Shown here piece after piece: positions 9,281 to 17,438 of a stretch of 64,000 nt of DNA (the stretch's first letter is position 1; each line of letters opens with the position of its first letter). Source of the DNA: Planctomycetaceae bacterium (lineage in GTDB: Bacteria; Planctomycetota; Phycisphaerae; Phycisphaerales; SM1A02); contig JAIXYQ010000005.1 of the NCBI GenBank assembly GCA_027490145.1, positions 1 through 64,000 on the forward strand, given 5' to 3'. Position numbers and translations under genes: made by a program. The notes beneath the pieces are model-generated. The model was not told where the DNA came from, made no database searches, and worked only from the letters and a program-made list of their open reading frames with translations.

Positions 9281-10351
9281 TCAGGGCGTCGGTGGTGGCG
9301 TCGTTCCCTCATCGAGGAGTCGCTGCAGCTCGTTCGCGATCGAGCTGCCCGGCTGAGCCACCCGAGCGAGGTCGACGCACGCACGGGCCCGCGCGCGATC
9401 GCCGGCGAGCAGCCACAGCCTCCCAGCCTCGGCGGCGGCCAGGGCATCGGTGGGTGAGACCAGCGCGAGGTCATTCCAGGCGCGCGCCGCATCGGCGACC
9501 CGCTTGAGTTCAAGGAGCGACAGTGCCACTTCTTCCGTCGCTCCTCGCTGCAGCCGATCCTCGGGCGCCAAGGCCATGAGGACATCGATCGCCTGTGCGG
9601 GGTGGCCCGCCTGCCTGAGCACCTTGCCGAGGTTCACCGCCAACCCGGGTTCGGTCGGAGCCATCGCCACGGCCCGCCGCGCGAGGCCGATCGCTTGGTC
9701 GAAGTCGCCGAGTTCGGCGTGAAGGCTCGCCTGGGCCGACACGGGCCAGGGTGAATCGGGCGCGAGGCGCTGCGCATCGTCAAGCGCACGACGGGCCTCG
9801 TCGATCTCGCGTCGACGCAGGTGGGCCAACCCCAGGAGCAAGCGATCCTGCATGGAGGCCGGATCGAGTCCGGCCGCGGTCTGGTAGCACCGGATGGCCC
9901 GATCCGCATCGCCCACCATGTCGGCCGACACGCCCTGCGATCGCCAGAGTCCGGCCTCGCGGGGTGCCATGGCGCAGGCTTCCGCGTAGCGATCGAGCGC
10001 CATCCGGCGCCGAGGCATGGGATCGAGTCCGCGCTCGGCGTCATGCGTGGCGGCCATCAGCAGGGCGCGCGCCTGCAGTTCCGCCGCGAGGGCGCTCGTG
10101 GGCTCGACCTCGCGGAGCCGGTCAGCCACGCGCAGTGCCTCGTCAGGCAGCCCCTCGCGGAGGTAGGTCTCGATGGCCGATGCCGAAGCCGGCACATCCA
10201 CCCTGGGGGCCTGCTGCGGCGCAGGACGGTCGCAGCCAGTGAGGCCGCACACCATGACGGCGAAGGTGAGCACGCAGCCGAGTCGCGCGGTGCTCCGGTG
10301 GGAGATCCGTCGTCGGGACGAAGTGGTGCGTGGATATGATCCGTGGCTCAT
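9281..10351 (-). CDS. TPR-repeat lipoprotein
   Basis: 356 residues. A basic N-terminus runs into a hydrophobic stretch ending at lipobox CGLTGC, then at least five tetratricopeptide units (for example AIRCYQTAAGLDPASMQDRLLLG and DQAIGLARRAVAMAPTEPGLAVNLG). It is predicted to be an envelope-anchored scaffold for protein-protein contacts. The start at 10351 gives a complete signal peptide and has GGGAG about ten bases upstream. A TAGGAT hexamer at 10394-10399 (minus) inside valS could be its -10. Its ATG and the valS ATG share the palindrome CATG at 10349-10352. Confidence 0.8.
   Translation of the reverse strand: MSHGSYPRTTSSRRRISHRSTARLGCVLTFAVMVCGLTGCDRPAPQQAPRVDVPASASAIETYLREGLPDEALRVADRLREVEPTSALAAELQARALLMAATHDAERGLDPMPRRRMALDRYAEACAMAPREAGLWRSQGVSADMVGDADRAIRCYQTAAGLDPASMQDRLLLGLAHLRRREIDEARRALDDAQRLAPDSPWPVSAQASLHAELGDFDQAIGLARRAVAMAPTEPGLAVNLGKVLRQAGHPAQAIDVLMALAPEDRLQRGATEEVALSLLELKRVADAARAWNDLALVSPTDALAAAEAGRLWLLAGDRARARACVDLARVAQPGSSIANELQRLLDEGTTPPPTP
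10335..10340 (+). promoter_or_regulatory. -10 hexamer TATGAT for valS
   Basis: TATGAT matches TATAAT at five of six positions and ends nine bases before the valS ATG. No Shine-Dalgarno sequence lies between, so the transcript would be leaderless or nearly so. Confidence 0.5.
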
Positions 10352-13300
10352 GTCACAGGCCGCTCCCGCATCGACGTCCGCAGCCTTGCCCAAATCCTAC
10401 TCCCCCCGGGAGCACGAGTCCGCGATCACGCAGCGATGGGAGTCCGCGCACTGTTTCCACGCCACGACCGGCTCGGGTCGAGCGCCGTACTCGATCTTCA
10501 TCCCGCCGCCCAACGTGACCGCGGCGCTCCACCTCGGGCACGCCCTGAACAACACGCTGCAGGATGTCCTCGCGCGCGTCCACCGCATGCGTGGCTTCGA
10601 GACCCTGTGGATGCCCGGCACGGACCACGCCGGCATCGCCACGCAGACCGTCGTCGAGAAGCGGCTGCTCATGCAGGGCAAGCGGCGAACGGACTTCACG
10701 CGCGAGTCGTTCATCCAGAAGGTGCAGGAGTGGAAGGACGAGTACGAGGCCGTCATCCTGTCGCAGCTCAAGGCCATGGGCTCGAGCTGCGACGTCGAGC
10801 GCACGCGCTTCACGATGGACCCGGTCTGCGCCACGGCCGTGCGCGAGGCGTTCTTCCGGCTCTTCTCGGATGGCCTGATCGACCGCGGCAAGCGCCTGGT
10901 GAACTGGGACCCGGTCTCGCAGACCGCGCTCGCCGATGACGAAGTCGAGATGCACGAGGTGGACGGCCACTTCTGGTACCTGCGTTACCCGCTGAGCGAT
11001 GGATCGGGCCACGTGACGGTGGCGACCACGCGCCCCGAGACCATGCTCGGCGACACCGCCGTCGCCGTGAATCCCCGCGACCCGCGCGCGGCGGCGCTGC
11101 GCGGCAAGCGGCTTCGCCTGCCGATCGTGGGCCGGGAGATCCCGATCGTCGAGGATGACTACGTCGTCATGCCCGCATCGATGGGCGGCGATCCATCGGA
11201 TCCCAAGGCCCAGTTCGCCACGGGGTTCCTCAAGGTCACGCCCGCGCACGACGCCAACGACTGGGAGATCGGCCGCCGCCACGGGCTCGCCGCGATCAAC
11301 GTCATGGCGCCCGATGGATCCATCAGCGATCGGCATGGCTGGACCGACGTGACGGATGCGGCCCGTGCCTTCGTGGGCATGTCGCGCGAGGCCGCGCGCA
11401 CCGCGATCGTGGCCTGGTTCAAGGCCAACGGCCTGCTCGAGGAGGTCCGCCCGTACCGGCACAGCGTCGGCCACTCGTACCGGAGCCACGTGCCCGTCGA
11501 GCCCTACCTGAGCGACCAGTGGTACGTGAGGGTGACCGACGATCGCCTGCGCGGCGCCGCGCTGCGTGCGATGGCGACGGATCAGTTCGAGGGAGCCTGG
11601 CCACGGGACATCGCGCCACGCTCGGGCGCCGAAGGCGACGGTGCACTGCGGTTCTTCCCGGCTCGGTACGCCAAGACCTTCCAGCAGTGGCACGAGAACC
11701 TCCGCGATTGGTGCATCAGTCGCCAGCTCTGGTGGGGGCACCGCATCCCGGTCTGGACCAAGCGGGTCCAGGGCGCAGCGGGGGGGATCGACCTGGCCGC
11801 GCACGGCGCCGCACACCTGCGATCCCCGACGCCGGAGGCCGTGCTCGCGGTGGTGCGCGTGTCCGATGGCGCGCAGGTCGCACCGCATGAGGCGACCGCC
11901 GGCGAGTTCGACCTGCACGCCTGCACGCTGACCGACGCGGCGGGCGCGGCGCTCGAGCCGCATGGCTTCGTCCGCGATCCCGATGTGCTCGACACCTGGT
12001 TCTCGAGCGCGCTCTGGCCGCTGTCGACGCTGGGCTGGCCGAATCCGTCCGCGTTCGACATGGTCGGCCTCCTGGAGGAGTTCAATCCGAGCGCGGTGCT
12101 GAGCACGGCACGCGAGATCATCACGCTGTGGGTCAGCCGCATGGTGATGTTCAACCGCTACTTCCTCGGCGGGCGCGTGCCGTTCCGCCACGTCTTCATC
12201 CACAGCGTCGTGCAGGACGGCTTCGGGCAGAAGATGTCCAAGAGCCTCGGCAACGGCCTCGATCCGCGAGACGTGATCCACAGCCACGGCGCCGACGCGC
12301 TGCGGTTCACGCTCGTGCAGATGTCGACGTCCACGCAGGACGTGCGGCTGCCGGTCGACATGGTCTGTCCGTACACGGGCGAGACCTTCACGCCCCGCAC
12401 GATCGTCACGCAGAGTGGCCACACCGTGGCGGCGCCCGTGCAGGAGAGCCCGAAGGCCCCGGGCAAGCGCATGGTCAGCGCCTACGGCGCGGCGACCGGC
12501 AGCGCCGAGCCCGGCGACGACCAGCCGCTCGCGCGCAACACCAGTGCGCGCTTCGACACCGGCCGGAACTTCGCGAACAAGCTCTGGAACGCCACGCGGT
12601 TCGCGCTCGCGAACCTGCCCGAGGTTCGCGATCCGTCGCTCGCCTCCGCCGAGCCCCGCACGCTCGCCGACCGGTGGATGCTGGCGCGGTTCGCGCAGGC
12701 CGTCGCCTCAATCGATGCGTCGATCGCCGAGTACCGCTTCAACGAAGTGGGCGATGCGCTCTACGACGTGGTGTGGCGCGACTTCTGCGACTGGTACCTC
12801 GAGTCGATCAAGCCCACCGTCAAGTCCGACCCGTGCCAGCAGCAGTGCCTGCGCACGGTGCTCGATGGCCTGCTCCGCGTGATGCACCCGGTCATGCCGT
12901 TCGTCACCGAGACCCTCTGGCCGGCGGTGCAGCAGGCCGGTGGCGCCGGTCTGCGCGGACTCGACCTGGCCCCGAGCGCCCTGTGCGCGACGGCGTCCTG
13001 GCCGCGTCCGGACGCCGCGCTCATCGATGAGCGCGCCCTCCGCGCCATGGAGCGCGTGCAGGACCTGGTCCTGGCGATCAGGAACCTCCGTGGCGAACGC
13101 AAGGTCGACCCCAAGCGCCGCATCACGCTGCATGCGGCGCCCGCCGCGATGTCGACCATCGATGCCGGTGAAGGCATCGTCCAGACGCTGGCGGGGCTGG
13201 ACCGCGTCGACGTGATGTCCGGAAGCCGACCCGCCGGCGCGCTGGCCCTGACGCACGAGGGCGAGGAACTGTGGCTGACGAACGTCGTCGATGCCGTCGA

Positions 13301-13508
13301 CGCCGGTGCCGAGCGTGAACGACTGTCCAAGCTCATCGCCGAGCGCGAGCGTGCGATCGCCGGCTTCGAGGCGAAGCTGGGCAACCCGGGCTACCTCGCC
13401 AAGGCCCCACCGGCGGTGGTCGAGGAAACCCGTGCGAAGTGCGCGCAGGCGCAGTCGGACCTCGATGCCGCCCGAAGCGCGCTCTCCGCACTGGGGGCCC
13501 AGGCGTGA
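10350..13508 (+). CDS. valS: Valyl-tRNA synthetase
   Basis: 1052 residues. Class I synthetase charging tRNA-Val. The HIGH element is HLGH at 61-64 in PPPNVTAALHLGH and KMSKS is intact near residue 628 (QKMSKSLGNG). The editing domain contains MPGTDHAGIATQTVVEK context, and the C-terminal coiled-coil arm is present. At 1052 residues it is longer than the E. coli enzyme. Much of the excess is an insertion of roughly 60-70 residues after the KMSKS region (CPYTGETFTPRTIV to DDQPLARNTS), which resembles a degenerate zinc-ribbon insert. The next gene starts within the stop codon. Confidence 0.97.
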   Translation: MSQAAPASTSAALPKSYSPREHESAITQRWESAHCFHATTGSGRAPYSIFIPPPNVTAALHLGHALNNTLQDVLARVHRMRGFETLWMPGTDHAGIATQTVVEKRLLMQGKRRTDFTRESFIQKVQEWKDEYEAVILSQLKAMGSSCDVERTRFTMDPVCATAVREAFFRLFSDGLIDRGKRLVNWDPVSQTALADDEVEMHEVDGHFWYLRYPLSDGSGHVTVATTRPETMLGDTAVAVNPRDPRAAALRGKRLRLPIVGREIPIVEDDYVVMPASMGGDPSDPKAQFATGFLKVTPAHDANDWEIGRRHGLAAINVMAPDGSISDRHGWTDVTDAARAFVGMSREAARTAIVAWFKANGLLEEVRPYRHSVGHSYRSHVPVEPYLSDQWYVRVTDDRLRGAALRAMATDQFEGAWPRDIAPRSGAEGDGALRFFPARYAKTFQQWHENLRDWCISRQLWWGHRIPVWTKRVQGAAGGIDLAAHGAAHLRSPTPEAVLAVVRVSDGAQVAPHEATAGEFDLHACTLTDAAGAALEPHGFVRDPDVLDTWFSSALWPLSTLGWPNPSAFDMVGLLEEFNPSAVLSTAREIITLWVSRMVMFNRYFLGGRVPFRHVFIHSVVQDGFGQKMSKSLGNGLDPRDVIHSHGADALRFTLVQMSTSTQDVRLPVDMVCPYTGETFTPRTIVTQSGHTVAAPVQESPKAPGKRMVSAYGAATGSAEPGDDQPLARNTSARFDTGRNFANKLWNATRFALANLPEVRDPSLASAEPRTLADRWMLARFAQAVASIDASIAEYRFNEVGDALYDVVWRDFCDWYLESIKPTVKSDPCQQQCLRTVLDGLLRVMHPVMPFVTETLWPAVQQAGGAGLRGLDLAPSALCATASWPRPDAALIDERALRAMERVQDLVLAIRNLRGERKVDPKRRITLHAAPAAMSTIDAGEGIVQTLAGLDRVDVMSGSRPAGALALTHEGEELWLTNVVDAVDAGAERERLSKLIAERERAIAGFEAKLGNPGYLAKAPPAVVEETRAKCAQAQSDLDAARSALSALGAQA

Positions 13509-14632
13509 ACGCTGGCGCGCGATCGATGCCGGTCGTCCGGGCCCGACGCCGTGCGGCGGCCTGGTTGCTCGTCGCGCTCCCGATCGGGGCCTGCACCTCG
13601 GTGCCGCCGTCCCCGCCGGCGGTCGAGGCGACGCCGGGAGCGGTCCGCCCCGAGCCGGCCATCATGCCCGCGATGCCCCAGCCCACGATCGAGCCGTGGG
13701 TCTTCGGTGGTGCTCAGGGCAGCATCGTGCGGCTTCCCGGGTTGTCGATCCATGTGGTGGTCCGCGATCGTTGGCTCGCCGACACGCTGCCGCGCTTCGC
13801 CTGGCAGTCGATGCAGCATTACCGCACGGCGCTCGGCGCCTTGCCGGAACCGCGCCGGCCCATCGACACCTACATCTTCGGCAAGCGATCGCAGTGGGAG
13901 CAGTACACCCGCGAGGCGCTTCGGGACAGCGCGGAGCTCTACCTGGGCATGGGGCGCGGGGGGTACACCATCGAAGGTCGCGCGGTGCTCTACGACATCG
14001 GCCCCGTCGACACGCTCTTCATCGTCGCGCACGAGGGCTGGCACCAGTACACGCAGTCGACCTTCGTCGAGCAGCTGCCGCCGTGGATGGAGGAGGGCCT
14101 GGCCACCTTCATGGAAGGGCATCGCATGCGCAACGAGCGCACGACGATCGAGTTCCTGCCGTGGCGCAACCTCGAGCGCTTCAGCGAGCTGCGCAGCGTC
14201 GTCCGCGAGGGTCGCATGGTCTCGCTCGGCCAGCTGGTCAGCGGCACGCCGCAGTCGTTCCTCGGCGACGGCCGCGATTCGTTGCTGAGCTACTACGCGC
14301 AGGTGTGGGCACTCATGCACTTCCTCAACGAGGGCGAGGGTGGCCGGTACCGCGCGGCGTTCCGCCTGCTCATCGACGACGCCGCGAACGGTCGCATGGC
14401 CGACCGCATGGGCCTCGTCCGGCGATCGCGCCTGGTGCCGGGCAGGCTGGTCCTGAGCCAGTACTTCAAGGTCGACGAGCGTGAAATCGATCGGCAGTAC
14501 CAGGCCTTCGTCAAGCAGGTCGTCGCCAGCGGTGCGGGTGATGCGATCTGGCTGGGCGAGAATCCGATCGAGTTCGCCGCACGCAAGGCCGCCGCGGCCT
14601 CCGCGAAGGCCGCGCCCACCGCTACGCCCTGA
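13505..14632 (+). CDS. Lipoprotein with gluzincin-like metalloprotease motif
   Basis: 375 residues. The GTG at 13505 overlaps the valS stop as GTGA. The N-terminus is basic then hydrophobic with lipobox IGAC. The core has HEGWH (176-180, HExxH) followed by PPWMEEGLATF, the arrangement seen in DUF1570/peptidase-MA-like proteins, where the later glutamate (196 or 197) is the third zinc ligand. An envelope zinc peptidase or peptidase-fold protein is likely. The substrate is unknown. Its last 11 bases overlap the convergent hydrolase gene. Confidence 0.78.
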   Translation: MNAGARSMPVVRARRRAAAWLLVALPIGACTSVPPSPPAVEATPGAVRPEPAIMPAMPQPTIEPWVFGGAQGSIVRLPGLSIHVVVRDRWLADTLPRFAWQSMQHYRTALGALPEPRRPIDTYIFGKRSQWEQYTREALRDSAELYLGMGRGGYTIEGRAVLYDIGPVDTLFIVAHEGWHQYTQSTFVEQLPPWMEEGLATFMEGHRMRNERTTIEFLPWRNLERFSELRSVVREGRMVSLGQLVSGTPQSFLGDGRDSLLSYYAQVWALMHFLNEGEGGRYRAAFRLLIDDAANGRMADRMGLVRRSRLVPGRLVLSQYFKVDEREIDRQYQAFVKQVVASGAGDAIWLGENPIEFAARKAAAASAKAAPTATP

Positions 14633-15431
14633 CGGGCCGCTCGTCGGCGATCCCGAAGGTGCGGACCCAGAACGCGGTGCCGGCGTCCTTCGCCACGGCA
14701 CCCATGCGGCCGAACCCCGAGTGTTCGAACGGCGCTCCGGTCGATCCGAACGCCAGCAGTTCGATGTGCTCCGGGTGGGACGCTCGGGCACGCAACGCAT
14801 CGAGGAATCGGCGCTGCCCGTCGATCGGCACCCATTCGTCGAGCTCCGAGTGGATCGCCAGCACCGGGATCTCGCGCCAGGCCGCAAGATGATCGATCGG
14901 ATTCAGGGCACGCACGAGGTCCATCGGCCAGGTGGCGCCCGCCACGCGCGCGCTCCAATCGCCCGTCGTGCTCTCGAGCAGCGCACCCATGAAGGCATGC
15001 GGCCTGCACAGACGCACCATCGACACCATGCCGCCCGCACTCATGCCGCCGATGCCGATGCGGTCGGGATCGAAGCCATCGAGCCCACGCACGCTGCCGA
15101 CGATGGCGTCGATCTCGGCATCGGCACGTCGGACCACGTCGAGCACGCGGCCGGGCGCCTGCAGCAGGGGATCGTGTCGCTCGCCGTGACCGGGCAGGTC
15201 GATCGCCACGCAGCCGATGCCCGCGCGGAGCCACCGCAGGTACCGGCCCGGATCGAGTTCCTTGTTGACGGTGCGTCCATGGAACCAGAGCACCCAGGGC
15301 AGCGTGCGCAGCGGCACGGCGGCGCCCTCGTCGTGATCGGGATGCATGACGACCGCGGGGGCTCCGGCGAGGGGCATCCATCGTGCGTGCCTGCGCAGGC
15401 TGTGGGGGAAGCTGCCTCCGAGATCGACCAT
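14622..15431 (-). CDS. Alpha/beta hydrolase
   Basis: 269 residues. The nucleophile elbow GMSAG (GxSxG), an acid in HSELDEWVP and a late histidine in FEHSGFG give a full catalytic triad, with the oxyanion-type segment LWFHGRTVNKE upstream. No signal peptide, so it is cytoplasmic. The ATG at 15431 overlaps the rsmD stop (TGATG), indicating translational coupling to rsmD. It resembles the YitV/prolyl-oligopeptidase-like esterase group. The substrate cannot be inferred. Confidence 0.85.
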   Translation of the reverse strand: MVDLGGSFPHSLRRHARWMPLAGAPAVVMHPDHDEGAAVPLRTLPWVLWFHGRTVNKELDPGRYLRWLRAGIGCVAIDLPGHGERHDPLLQAPGRVLDVVRRADAEIDAIVGSVRGLDGFDPDRIGIGGMSAGGMVSMVRLCRPHAFMGALLESTTGDWSARVAGATWPMDLVRALNPIDHLAAWREIPVLAIHSELDEWVPIDGQRRFLDALRARASHPEHIELLAFGSTGAPFEHSGFGRMGAVAKDAGTAFWVRTFGIADERPVRA

Positions 15432-16015
15432 CAGTCCTTGGCCTGTGGGGCGAAGAGCATCACCCATTGCTCGCTGCCGTAGTGGTGCACCTCCGGTCCG
15501 GCGAGTCCGGGGATGGCCCACTCCGCCGCCACGGGCTGGTCCGGCGATCGCACGACGAGGAATGCCTTGGGCTTCATCACCGGCACGCACGCGGCCAGTT
15601 GCGCCTTCACGCGGGCCAGACCGAGCTCTTCGCGCATCATCGAGAAGGGAGGATCCATGAAGACGATGTCAACCGGGGCCGGAGCGCTGGCGATCGCCAC
15701 CGGGCCAAGGGCATCCGCCAGGACGGGAATCGCACGGCTTCCGCAGCCGAGGGCGTGCACGTTGCCCTGCAGCAGCTGGAAGACGTGCCGGTCACGTTCC
15801 ACCATGACCACGCGCGCCGCCCCTCGGCTGACGGCTTCGAGACCCATGGTCCCGACCCCTGCGAAGAGGTCGAGCACGCTCGCATCCTCGAACCAGCCAC
15901 GCAGCAGGTTGAAGATCGCTTCCTTGGTTCGGGCACCCATCGGTCGCGTCTGGTCCTTGCCGTGGGGCGTGGCGAGCACGCGACTCCGGTACTCACCACC
16001 AATGATGCGCAGCAT
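15431..16015 (-). CDS. rsmD: 16S rRNA (guanine-966-N2)-methyltransferase
   Basis: 194 residues. It starts with the characteristic MLRIIGGEYRSR (family MRIIxGxxxGR), then TRPMGARTKEAIFNLL, the SAM-binding loop DLFAGVGTMGLEA and the catalytic DPPF. Length is normal. It modifies G966 in 16S rRNA during 30S assembly. ATG at 16015 is six bases after a TATCCT hexamer, so the transcript is probably leaderless. Its stop is coupled to the hydrolase start. Confidence 0.94.
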   Translation of the reverse strand: MLRIIGGEYRSRVLATPHGKDQTRPMGARTKEAIFNLLRGWFEDASVLDLFAGVGTMGLEAVSRGAARVVMVERDRHVFQLLQGNVHALGCGSRAIPVLADALGPVAIASAPAPVDIVFMDPPFSMMREELGLARVKAQLAACVPVMKPKAFLVVRSPDQPVAAEWAIPGLAGPEVHHYGSEQWVMLFAPQAKD

Positions 16016-16021
16016 GCAGCG

Positions 16022-16027
16022 AGGATA
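16022..16027 (-). promoter_or_regulatory. -10 hexamer TATCCT, leaderless promoter of rsmD
   Basis: TATCCT on the minus strand, six bases before the rsmD ATG, with no Shine-Dalgarno sequence. Confidence 0.6.
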
Positions 16028-16041
16028 GCCGGGGTCGTGGA

Positions 16042-16047
16042 TAGCAT
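16042..16047 (+). promoter_or_regulatory. -10 hexamer TAGCAT, leaderless promoter of the 16054 gene
   Basis: TAGCAT ends six bases before the ATG at 16054. It diverges from the rsmD promoter, the two hexamers being only 14 bases apart. Confidence 0.55.
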
Positions 16048-16053
16048 CCTGAC

Positions 16054-17322
16054 ATGACGACGAGCCTCCTTCCGGTCCTGCTCTCGATCGTGTGTTCGAT
16101 GCCACAGGCTCCCGCGCCGCAGGTGCCGGCGGATGGGCCAGCCTCGCCCGCCGCACGGGAATCGTCGCGCCGATCGCGCAAGGCGGATCCCGCACCGGCA
16201 CCGAGCGCTCCACGTGCACCCGTCGAGGTGCCGAAGGACCTTGCGCCGGTCATCGCGACCGCCGTCGAACGTCTCGTCGCCATGCAGGAGGATCCCGGCC
16301 AGTGGCCGTACGAAGGCGTCTACCGCGTCGGCGGCAAGATCCCGGTCGGCTACCGCATCGGCGGCACCGGAATCTGCGGTGAGGCTCTGCTGCGTGCGCC
16401 CGGGTACACCGAAGATCCCGCGCGCGTGGCGGCGATCGGCAAGGCGATCAGCTTCGTCTGCGAGGGGATCAAGGAACCCCTCATGAGTCCCGACGACTAC
16501 GACGGTGGCTACGACGTGCGTGGATGGGGGATGTGCTACGGGGCGCGCTTCCTGTTGGCCGCACAGCGCGCCGGCGCGGTGCCCGAGGCCATGAAGGATC
16601 AGGCGAAGGCCGCGACGGAGTGGTACCTCGCTGCACTGGCGAAGCTCGAGATCCCGCAGGTCGGTGGATGGACGTACTCGCGTCAACCCGGTCGTGAGAC
16701 CCCATGCCCGGCGAGTCCGTTCATGACGGCACCGTGCCTCGAGACGCTCTTCGCCGCCAAGGCGCAGGGCTATGCGGTCGACCCGGCCATGATCGAGCGT
16801 GCGCTGAAGGCACTCGCCGGGACCACGGCCGCCGGCAGCGGCTACGTCGACTACTCCGGTGGCAAGGGCGTCAAGGACAAGGCCGACCAGATCCCGGGTG
16901 CGGTCGGTCGCATGTGCGCGGCCGAGGTCGCCATGACGCTGGCAGGGCGGGGATCGCCCGAACGGCTCGAGCGGGCGATCGAGGCGTTCTGCGCGCATTG
17001 GGACGCGCTCGAGGTCCGCCGCGCCAAGACCGGAACCCATGTCGCCCCGTACGGGGTGGCGCCGTACTACTTCTTTTACGCCCACTACTACGCCGCGCAG
17101 GGGATCGCTCTGCTGCCGGACGACCGCCGCGAGAAGCACTGGGCCGTCTTCAATGCACTGCTCTTCCGCACCCGCTCGGCCGAGGGCACGTGGAACGATC
17201 GGGTCTTCCCGCGCAGCGCCAACTTCGGCACCGCCATGAGCATGATGGCGCTGCTCATGCAGCAACCCGGCGCACCGGACCCGGCCCGCTGGACCTCGCC
17301 CTCCACGGTGGGTTCCGAGTGA
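16054..17322 (+). CDS. Secreted alpha/alpha-toroid (prenyltransferase/squalene-oxidase-repeat-like) protein
   Basis: 422 residues. A short hydrophobic N-terminus (MTTSLLPVLLSIVCSM) and a Pro/Ala-rich linker precede a helical domain with recurring Gly/Trp/Tyr motifs, for example GQWPYEGVYRVGG, GGYDVRGWGMCYGARFLL and GGWTYSRQPG. These resemble the toroid repeats of terpene-cyclase-like and prenyltransferase proteins that are common as secreted proteins in planctomycetes. No cyclase DxDD motif is seen, so catalysis is doubtful. Its stop overlaps an alternative upstream ATG of speA at 17322 (TGATG). Confidence 0.7.
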   Translation: MTTSLLPVLLSIVCSMPQAPAPQVPADGPASPAARESSRRSRKADPAPAPSAPRAPVEVPKDLAPVIATAVERLVAMQEDPGQWPYEGVYRVGGKIPVGYRIGGTGICGEALLRAPGYTEDPARVAAIGKAISFVCEGIKEPLMSPDDYDGGYDVRGWGMCYGARFLLAAQRAGAVPEAMKDQAKAATEWYLAALAKLEIPQVGGWTYSRQPGRETPCPASPFMTAPCLETLFAAKAQGYAVDPAMIERALKALAGTTAAGSGYVDYSGGKGVKDKADQIPGAVGRMCAAEVAMTLAGRGSPERLERAIEAFCAHWDALEVRRAKTGTHVAPYGVAPYYFFYAHYYAAQGIALLPDDRREKHWAVFNALLFRTRSAEGTWNDRVFPRSANFGTAMSMMALLMQQPGAPDPARWTSPSTVGSE

Positions 17323-17380
17323 TGGCCCGTCGAGCCGGCCATTCCCGTCCCAAAGCCCTTGGAGGAGCGTCGATTGGGGA

Positions 17381-17386
17381 TACACT
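17381..17386 (+). promoter_or_regulatory. Possible -10 hexamer TACACT upstream of speA
   Basis: TACACT lies 52 bases before the chosen speA ATG, so unlike the leaderless cases this would give a leader of about 45 bases. It has the same hexamer as the promoters at 8426, 24301, 38627 and 44823. Confidence 0.35.
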
Positions 17387-17438
17387 TCGCGATTCCCCAG
17401 CGCCATCCGGCGATGGTCCGCACTCCGACACCAATTCG

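Noticed and set aside
9211-9507. A frame whose ATG overlaps the reductase stop as ATGA, looking like a coupled downstream gene
   Set aside because: It lies antisense to the TPR lipoprotein gene and its product is Arg/Pro/Ala-rich without features.
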